Assembly: GCF_904846155.1 (NCBI RefSeq)
Contig: NZ_CAJGZP010000001.1
Coordinates: 992,001-1,056,000 of the forward strand
Direction of reading: 5' to 3'
DNA length: 64,000 nt
DNA from: Psychrobacter fulvigenes
GTDB taxonomy: Bacteria; Pseudomonadota; Gammaproteobacteria; Pseudomonadales; Moraxellaceae
Part shown: positions 59,124-64,000 of the stretch, piece by piece
Position numbering within the stretch: the first letter of the stretch is position 1
Layout of the letters: each line of letters opens with the position of its first letter
Position numbers and translations under genes: made by a program
Notes under the pieces: model-generated
Told to the model about the DNA's origin: nothing
Seen by the model: only the letters and a program-made list of their open reading frames with translations
Databases searched by the model: none

Positions 59124-59534
59124 ATGGGTTATGTATTTGTCTATCTAGCAGCTGTCGTTATATTTTTGGGTATTGATGCGGTCTGGCTCAAAACTATGAC
59201 AGGGTTATTTTACGAAAAGCGCATCGGCCACTTGTTGGCTGATGAGCCAAACATGATAGCTGCAGGCGTGTTTTATATGTTTTATTTATTCGCTCTCTGC
59301 ATATTGATCTTGTATCCGCAAATAAAAGCAGGCAGTTCGATCGGTTATATATTTTTATTAGGCGGTTTGATAGGTTTGATGGCTTATGGCACTTATGACT
59401 TTACCAGCTTAGCATTATACAAAGGCTTTACTCTAGACACGGCACTAGTGGACTTTGTGTGGGGCGGACTGCTCACAGGGACGGTCAGTGCGGTTGTGGC
59501 ATGGTTGGCATATCAGTTTAACTGGCTCAACTAA
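59124..59534 (+). CDS. DUF2177 family membrane protein
   Basis: 136 residues, four predicted membrane helices (FVYLAAVVIFLGIDAVWLKT, AAGVFYMFYLFALCILILYP, IGYIFLLGGLIGLMAYGTYD, FVWGGLLTGTVSAVVAWLAY), matching DUF2177. It frequently closes CFA/DUF1365 operons and may handle a lipid intermediate; role unproven. AAAAGGAGACTGTC gives a strong ribosome site. Confidence 0.88.
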   Translation: MGYVFVYLAAVVIFLGIDAVWLKTMTGLFYEKRIGHLLADEPNMIAAGVFYMFYLFALCILILYPQIKAGSSIGYIFLLGGLIGLMAYGTYDFTSLALYKGFTLDTALVDFVWGGLLTGTVSAVVAWLAYQFNWLN

Positions 59535-59640
59535 ACCTTGTAAGCCTCTTTAGTATACTAATTACAGTCGGCTCACTAGTGCTGACTGGCGAATAATGAC
59601 CAACAAGACACTGTGATAAAATGCGTGATTCGCGCTACAC

Positions 59641-59813
59641 TAGGGCGTGTCCTCATTTTGAAAATGATGATAAAAATGAGATAAATTGAAGTCAAAAAAG
59701 GAAAATAACGCAGATAATATCGGGATATTAGCCAGTTATTTGACGCCGTTTGGCAAAATTTAGCCATTTTTAGCCCATTTAGATGCAATAGCTCAGATTG
59801 AGGACAGGCCCTA
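59641..59813. mobile_element. MITE, 173 bp, with TAGGGC(G/C)TGTCCTCA ends
   Basis: TAGGGCGTGTCCTCAT at the left and its near-perfect inverse TTGAGGACAGGCCCTA at the right, with TA at each tip as presumed target duplication. No coding capacity; the interior is AT-rich. It is a non-autonomous transposon whose transposase source is not in the window. It lies between the DUF2177 and thioesterase genes. Confidence 0.7.
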
Positions 59814-59865
59814 ATGATCTATCGTTTATACAGCCCTAACAGAGCACTGCTAAATAAGGAATACT

Positions 59866-60396
59866 ATGGCACAGTCCAACACTTCTTCAACCGCTAAAAA
59901 AGCCCCTCTAAACCACGAATTATATATGTCAATACTGATGACGCCTGACATGGCAAACTTCATTGGTAATGTCCATGGTGGCGATCTACTGAAAATGCTC
60001 GACCAAGTCGCTTATGCCTGTGCCAGTCGTTATAGTGGTAACTATGTAGTGACGCTATCGGTTGACCAAGTCATGTTTCGTGAGCCTATTTATGTCGGTG
60101 AATTGGTGACTTTTGCTGCCAGCGTCAACTATGTCGGTACGACATCGATGGAAGTAGGGATACGTGTTGAGGCCGAAGATGTGCGCGCGCGTACCATTCG
60201 CCACACCAATAGCTGCTATTTCACCATGGTCGCCATCGATGACAATGGTAAACCAACGCCTATTCCACCGCTAGATATCAAGACACCACTACAGCAATGC
60301 CGTGCTGATGCGGCACTTGAGCGTAAAAATATGCGTATGGGAAGCTCAAAGCGCCCCAGCTGTGATCTCGATAATGCAGATAATGAGCACGAGTGA
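59866..60396 (+). CDS. Acyl-CoA thioesterase (hot-dog fold, YciA/BFIT type)
   Basis: 176 residues. MTPDMANFIGNVHGGDLLKM followed by LDQVAYACASRYSGNYVVTL is the hot-dog core, with the catalytic Asp in DQVAY and Asn/His upstream; VDQVMFREPIYVGELVTFAA and TNSCYFTMVAID complete it. It hydrolyses acyl-CoA esters in the cytosol. The C-terminal 35 residues are polar and variable. Stands alone, ending in a terminator. Confidence 0.9.
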   Translation: MAQSNTSSTAKKAPLNHELYMSILMTPDMANFIGNVHGGDLLKMLDQVAYACASRYSGNYVVTLSVDQVMFREPIYVGELVTFAASVNYVGTTSMEVGIRVEAEDVRARTIRHTNSCYFTMVAIDDNGKPTPIPPLDIKTPLQQCRADAALERKNMRMGSSKRPSCDLDNADNEHE

Positions 60397-60502
60397 TGTT
60401 CTGAATAAGAGTCGATGCCAAAGATGCAAGCAGAGATTGAGGCGTTAGCGCTTGAGAACTGAGCATATCGTCTGGTTATTATTTATCCGATAGTGCACAA
60501 AC

Positions 60503-60530
60503 AAAAGCCACCTTCATGGTGGCTTTTTGG
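60503..60530 (+). terminator. Rho-independent terminator after the thioesterase
   Basis: AAAAGCCACC / GGTGGCTTTT with a 5-nt loop and a T-run. Confidence 0.9.
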
Positions 60531-60679
60531 TGGCATCTGCTGTTTTTATATTGGTTGTTAATAGGCTGAGATGAAGGATGAAACCTGCAATTATCCTTTA
60601 AAAAGAGCAGCTTGACCCCCATACTGTTGTAAACCTTACTTCATTATAACCTTTTATAAATACCAGGAAGAAAGCCATT

Positions 60680-62791
60680 ATGCGAATGCCTGAACCGCGC
60701 TCGTCGCGTCAGTTAAACCAATTGGCCACTCAGCTGCAAGACGAAGCTGAAATCAGTGGTGTCAATGCCTCAGGGACACAAATATCAAGTCGTGCTTTTG
60801 AGATGGTCACCGACTTTGAGCCAGCTGGTGATCAGCCGCAGGCGATAGAAAAGCTGGTAAAAGGTATCAATGCTGGCATGGATGAGCAGTTGCTGCTTGG
60901 GGTTACTGGCTCTGGTAAGACGTACACCATGGCAAAAGTCATCTCTGAAAGCCAACGTCCTACCATTATCATGGCGCACAACAAAACGCTTGCCGCGCAG
61001 TTATATGGTGAGTTCAAAGCCTTCTTTCCGAACAATGCGGTTGAGTACTTTGTCAGCTATTATGACTATTATCAGCCTGAAGCTTATGTCGCAGCCAGTG
61101 ATACCTTTATCGAAAAAGACAGTGCCATCAATGATCATATTGATCAAATGCGCCTATCAGCCACGCGGGCACTGTTAGAGCGCCGTGATGCCATTATCGT
61201 CGCATCGGTATCTTGTATTTACGGTCTGGGTGATCCAGAAAGCTATTTGAAAATGCTATTACATATCGTCGTCGGTGATCGCGTAGATCGCACGGCAATG
61301 ATTAAGCGCTTAGTTGAGATGCAGTATACGCGTAACGAGCTTGACTTTGGCCGTGGTACTTATCGTCTGCGTGGTGAGATTTTGGATATCTATCCAGCAG
61401 AGTCTGAGCAGCTGGCTGTCCGAGTGCATTTGTTTGATGATGAAGTCGAGAAGATCACTTGGTTTGATCCCTTAACTGGCAAAACAGTGCGTAGTGTGCC
61501 ACGTATCACCCTGTATCCGAAGTCGCACTATGTGACTCCGCGTAATAAGCTCGAGGCGGCAAGCCATACGATTCGTGATGAGCTTGAGCATCGTTTAGAG
61601 TATTTCCGTGACAATAATAAGCTGATTGAGGCGCAGCGTATCAAAGAGCGTACTCAATATGATCTCGAGATGATTCAACAGCTCGGCTACTGTAACGGCA
61701 TCGAAAACTATTCACAGCACCTGTCTGGCCGTCCGTCAGGAGAGGCGCCGCCGACCTTGTTTGACTATATTCCAGAGGATGCGCTGCTATTTATCGATGA
61801 GTCGCATGTCACTGTGTCACAAGTTGGGGCAATGTATAAAGGGGACAGATCGCGTAAAGAAAACCTCGTCAATTATGGCTTTCGTTTGCCAAGTGCCATG
61901 AATAATCGCCCAATGAAGTTTGAAGAATGGGAGCGTATCAGACCTGCCACGATTTATGTGAGCGCCACGCCAGCGTTATACGAGCTTGAACGTAGCGAGC
62001 AAGTCGTCGAGCAGGTCGTACGTCCGACGGGTTTGATTGATCCTGAGATTGAGATACGCCCTGTACTGACGCAGGTAGATGATGTGTTGTCTGAAATTAC
62101 CAAACGTCGTGAGCTCGATGAGCGCGTACTCATTACCACCTTGACCAAGCGCATGGCAGAGGATTTGACCAGCTATCTCAAAGAATATGATGTCAAAGTC
62201 GCTTATTTGCATTCAGACATCGATACCGTTGAGCGTATGCAGATTATTCATGAGCTGAGGACTGGCGTTCATGATGTATTGGTTGGCATTAACCTACTGC
62301 GTGAAGGTCTTGATATGCCTGAAGTGTCACTGGTTGCTATCTTTGATGCGGATAAGGAAGGCTTCTTGCGTTCTGAGCGTTCTTTGATTCAGACCATTGG
62401 CCGTGCAGCGCGGCATTTGAATGGTAAAGCCATTCTTTATGCTGATCGTATTACACCTAGCATGCAAAAAGCCATCGAGGAGACTGATCGTCGCCGTGAA
62501 AAGCAAGTCGCCTTTAACCTTGAACATGGCATTACGCCAAAAGGGGCGCGCCGAAATGTCACAGACAAAATCGATACTGGCGAAGACTTGGACGCCAACG
62601 ACAATCAAGCCATTCCAGTCAAAAGTCATCTGCCTGATGTCGATATTAGCATATTACGTAGCCCTGATTTGCTTGCCAAAGAGATTAATCGTCTTGAGAA
62701 GCTCATGAAACAGTTCTCACGCGATTTGAAGTTTGAGGATGCTGCTAAGACAAGGGATAAGGTGCTAGAGCTAAAGGCACATTTGCTTTAG
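60680..62791 (+). CDS. uvrB: Excinuclease ABC subunit B
   Basis: 703 residues. Damage-recognition helicase of nucleotide excision repair, working with UvrA and UvrC. Walker A is [20 protein letters not shown] and the beta-hairpin region is [20 protein letters not shown]; further motifs are [40 protein letters not shown] and [20 protein letters not shown]. The C-terminal UVR motif ([14 protein letters not shown], [20 protein letters not shown]) contacts UvrC. An N-terminal extension of about 35 residues precedes the usual start. AGGAAGAAAGCC lies before the ATG. Confidence 0.98.
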   Translation: MRMPEPRSSRQLNQLATQLQDEAEISGVNASGTQISSRAFEMVTDFEPAGDQPQAIEKLVKGINAGMDEQLLLGVTGSGKTYTMAKVISESQRPTIIMAHNKTLAAQLYGEFKAFFPNNAVEYFVSYYDYYQPEAYVAASDTFIEKDSAINDHIDQMRLSATRALLERRDAIIVASVSCIYGLGDPESYLKMLLHIVVGDRVDRTAMIKRLVEMQYTRNELDFGRGTYRLRGEILDIYPAESEQLAVRVHLFDDEVEKITWFDPLTGKTVRSVPRITLYPKSHYVTPRNKLEAASHTIRDELEHRLEYFRDNNKLIEAQRIKERTQYDLEMIQQLGYCNGIENYSQHLSGRPSGEAPPTLFDYIPEDALLFIDESHVTVSQVGAMYKGDRSRKENLVNYGFRLPSAMNNRPMKFEEWERIRPATIYVSATPALYELERSEQVVEQVVRPTGLIDPEIEIRPVLTQVDDVLSEITKRRELDERVLITTLTKRMAEDLTSYLKEYDVKVAYLHSDIDTVERMQIIHELRTGVHDVLVGINLLREGLDMPEVSLVAIFDADKEGFLRSERSLIQTIGRAARHLNGKAILYADRITPSMQKAIEETDRRREKQVAFNLEHGITPKGARRNVTDKIDTGEDLDANDNQAIPVKSHLPDVDISILRSPDLLAKEINRLEKLMKQFSRDLKFEDAAKTRDKVLELKAHLL

Positions 62792-62821
62792 TCATAAATA
62801 ACTTAGACTCTCATGCATATT

Positions 62822-62862
62822 AAAAAGGTGGGTTGCATATTTTTTTGCAGCTCACCTTTTTT
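62822..62862 (+). terminator. Rho-independent terminator after uvrB
   Basis: AAAAGGTGGGTTGCA pairs with TGCAGCTCACCTTTT with two mismatches or wobbles, followed by T residues. The remaining sequence to 63023 is AT-rich and carries the promoter of the next gene. Confidence 0.82.
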
Positions 62863-63023
62863 ATTTGATTAGCGCTTGAAAAAAATAGCTTTTTATCTAT
62901 TCATATTAATAACTAATATTTGGCGTTTAGATAACTTGTAATTATAGTAAATGCCACTTAATATGATATCAATCAGCTGCATGGGCTTTATTACTCACGG
63001 ACGACTTAGGCGGATTATATATC

Positions 63024-64000
63024 ATGCTTACTAATACCAATAATAATACCAATAATAATACTGATAAATTACTCAAATTAGACTTCAATGAAAACTCCTT
63101 AGGCATGTCAGACTCTGCCAAAGCAGCCATCATCAACGCCTTAGGCAGCGCTGCTCGTTATCCAGATAAACAGCGTAGAAAACTATTGACCAAAGTAGCC
63201 GCTATAAATGGCGTGCCTGAAGAACAAGTTCTATTGGGTAATGGGTCCATTGAGAGTATCAGGGCTGTCGTACAAATGCTGCATGACAAAGCATTAAAGA
63301 CAAACGTAGCGTTCCAACTGGTCATTCCAGACCCAACCTTTGGGTGTGCAGCGCTGTATGCAGTTTCCCTTGGCGTACCAGTGGTAAAGGTACCGTTGAC
63401 TACCGATAACTATGATTTTGACTTTGAAAGATTGCAGGAAGCTGCCGATGAATTTGCCGGTATCAGCCTGTTTTATCTTTGTAATCCCAATAACCCAACA
63501 GCAATCATTACCGCAACGGATAAGCTGAAAAATTGGATAAAAAACGCCCCAGAAAACCATTACTTCTTACTGGATGAAGCCTACTTTGGATATGTCACAG
63601 ACCCAAGTTTTGAGAGTGGGGTTGAGTGGATAAAGCAGGAGTTGTCAGATAACCTGGTTGTCGTTCGTACCTTTTCAAAATTATTTGGGCTTGCAGGTTT
63701 GCGAGTAGGCTATGCGATTGCAAATCCGCAAACTATTTTAGAAATTGAATCCTTAATGTCTACGGATAATATTAATTTATCAGGTGCCGTTGCCGCGATA
63801 GCCACACTAGAAGATGAAGCGTTTTTGGCGCACAGTTTGCAAACCACCAATCAAGCAAGGCAGATGATGGAGGCGACACTCGATGAGTTGGGACTGCGTT
63901 ATTTGCCATCGCAAACTAACTTTATTTTTCATGAAATTAAAGGCGATGTACAGACATATATAGATAGAATGAGGGAGCATGGCATTGCGGTTGGTCGAGA
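63024..64000 (+). CDS. HisC-like class I/II aminotransferase, C-terminus beyond window
   Basis: 325 complete codons seen. It begins with an Asn/Thr-rich stretch encoded by a 12-bp tandem repeat (AATAATAATACC), then LKLDFNENSLGMSDSAKAAI, VLLGNGSIESIRAVVQML, FYLCNPNNPTAIITAT (Asn for PLP), YFLLDEAYFGYV (Asp for the PLP ring nitrogen) and VVRTFSKLFGLAGLRVGYAI, with the PLP Lys in SKL. Best fit is histidinol-phosphate aminotransferase or a close aromatic/cobyric-type relative. No his gene is visible nearby, so substrate is open. Confidence 0.82.
   Translation, partial: MLTNTNNNTNNNTDKLLKLDFNENSLGMSDSAKAAIINALGSAARYPDKQRRKLLTKVAAINGVPEEQVLLGNGSIESIRAVVQMLHDKALKTNVAFQLVIPDPTFGCAALYAVSLGVPVVKVPLTTDNYDFDFERLQEAADEFAGISLFYLCNPNNPTAIITATDKLKNWIKNAPENHYFLLDEAYFGYVTDPSFESGVEWIKQELSDNLVVVRTFSKLFGLAGLRVGYAIANPQTILEIESLMSTDNINLSGAVAAIATLEDEAFLAHSLQTTNQARQMMEATLDELGLRYLPSQTNFIFHEIKGDVQTYIDRMREHGIAVGR

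Overview
The window looks like a chromosomal segment of a Moraxellaceae bacterium, most likely Psychrobacter or a close relative. This is inferred from gene content and layout, not from a database search. Supporting signs are the AT-leaning gammaproteobacterial sequence, a uvrB / thioesterase / cyclopropane-fatty-acid region, an alcohol and aldehyde dehydrogenase cluster, and many insertion sequences and short palindromic repeats.

Left chromosomal arm (1-15836). The first 5.5 kb is a mobile-element patchwork: an IS982-type element running off the edge, the 3' remnant of another transposase, a lysine-rich repeat protein, a complete IS256-type element, and an IS630-type element inserted into the Tat signal of a lactate-oxidase-like flavoenzyme. 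Next come a pirin, a small membrane protein, and a minus-strand alcohol-oxidation group: a GMC oxidoreductase broken by a one-base deletion, a DUF779 protein, a zinc alcohol dehydrogenase and an aldehyde dehydrogenase. A PIF1-like helicase, a GAPDH/Epd-like dehydrogenase and tRNA-Ser follow.

Mu-like prophage (15837-51127, about 35.3 kb). Its ends are TG...CA, flanked by a 5-bp duplication TTGGC, and each end carries three copies of a TAGTGCAGAA-type transposase-site candidate. It lies reversed in the window. The repressor and Ner-like regulator, MuA and MuB are on the right. Early accessory genes, gemA and mor come next. Then follow lysis, packaging, portal, head, tail and baseplate genes, ending with a tail fibre at the left. 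The order closely follows phage Mu. A single Mor/C-type activator probably drives late transcription, and two promoter-like modules in identical register precede the lysozyme and protease genes. Three things stand out as cargo or oddities: (i) an AT-rich two-gene unit at 40409-42711, an NdpA/YejK-type nucleoid-associated protein plus a four-helix membrane protein, bounded by terminators on both sides; (ii) a plus-strand membrane-anchored protein inside the tail operon; (iii) a tRNA-shaped element between the head genes. The tail sheath is split into two ORFs, and its 3' end is duplicated together with hairpin elements.

Right chromosomal arm (51128-64000). This holds a lipoprotein, a ribbon-helix-helix-like protein, two identical tRNA-Asn genes with their own promoters and terminators, a five-gene fatty-acid-modification operon (SDR, FAD amine-oxidase-like protein, DUF1365, cyclopropane-fatty-acid synthase, DUF2177), a 173-bp MITE, an acyl-CoA thioesterase, uvrB, and a HisC-like aminotransferase cut by the window edge.
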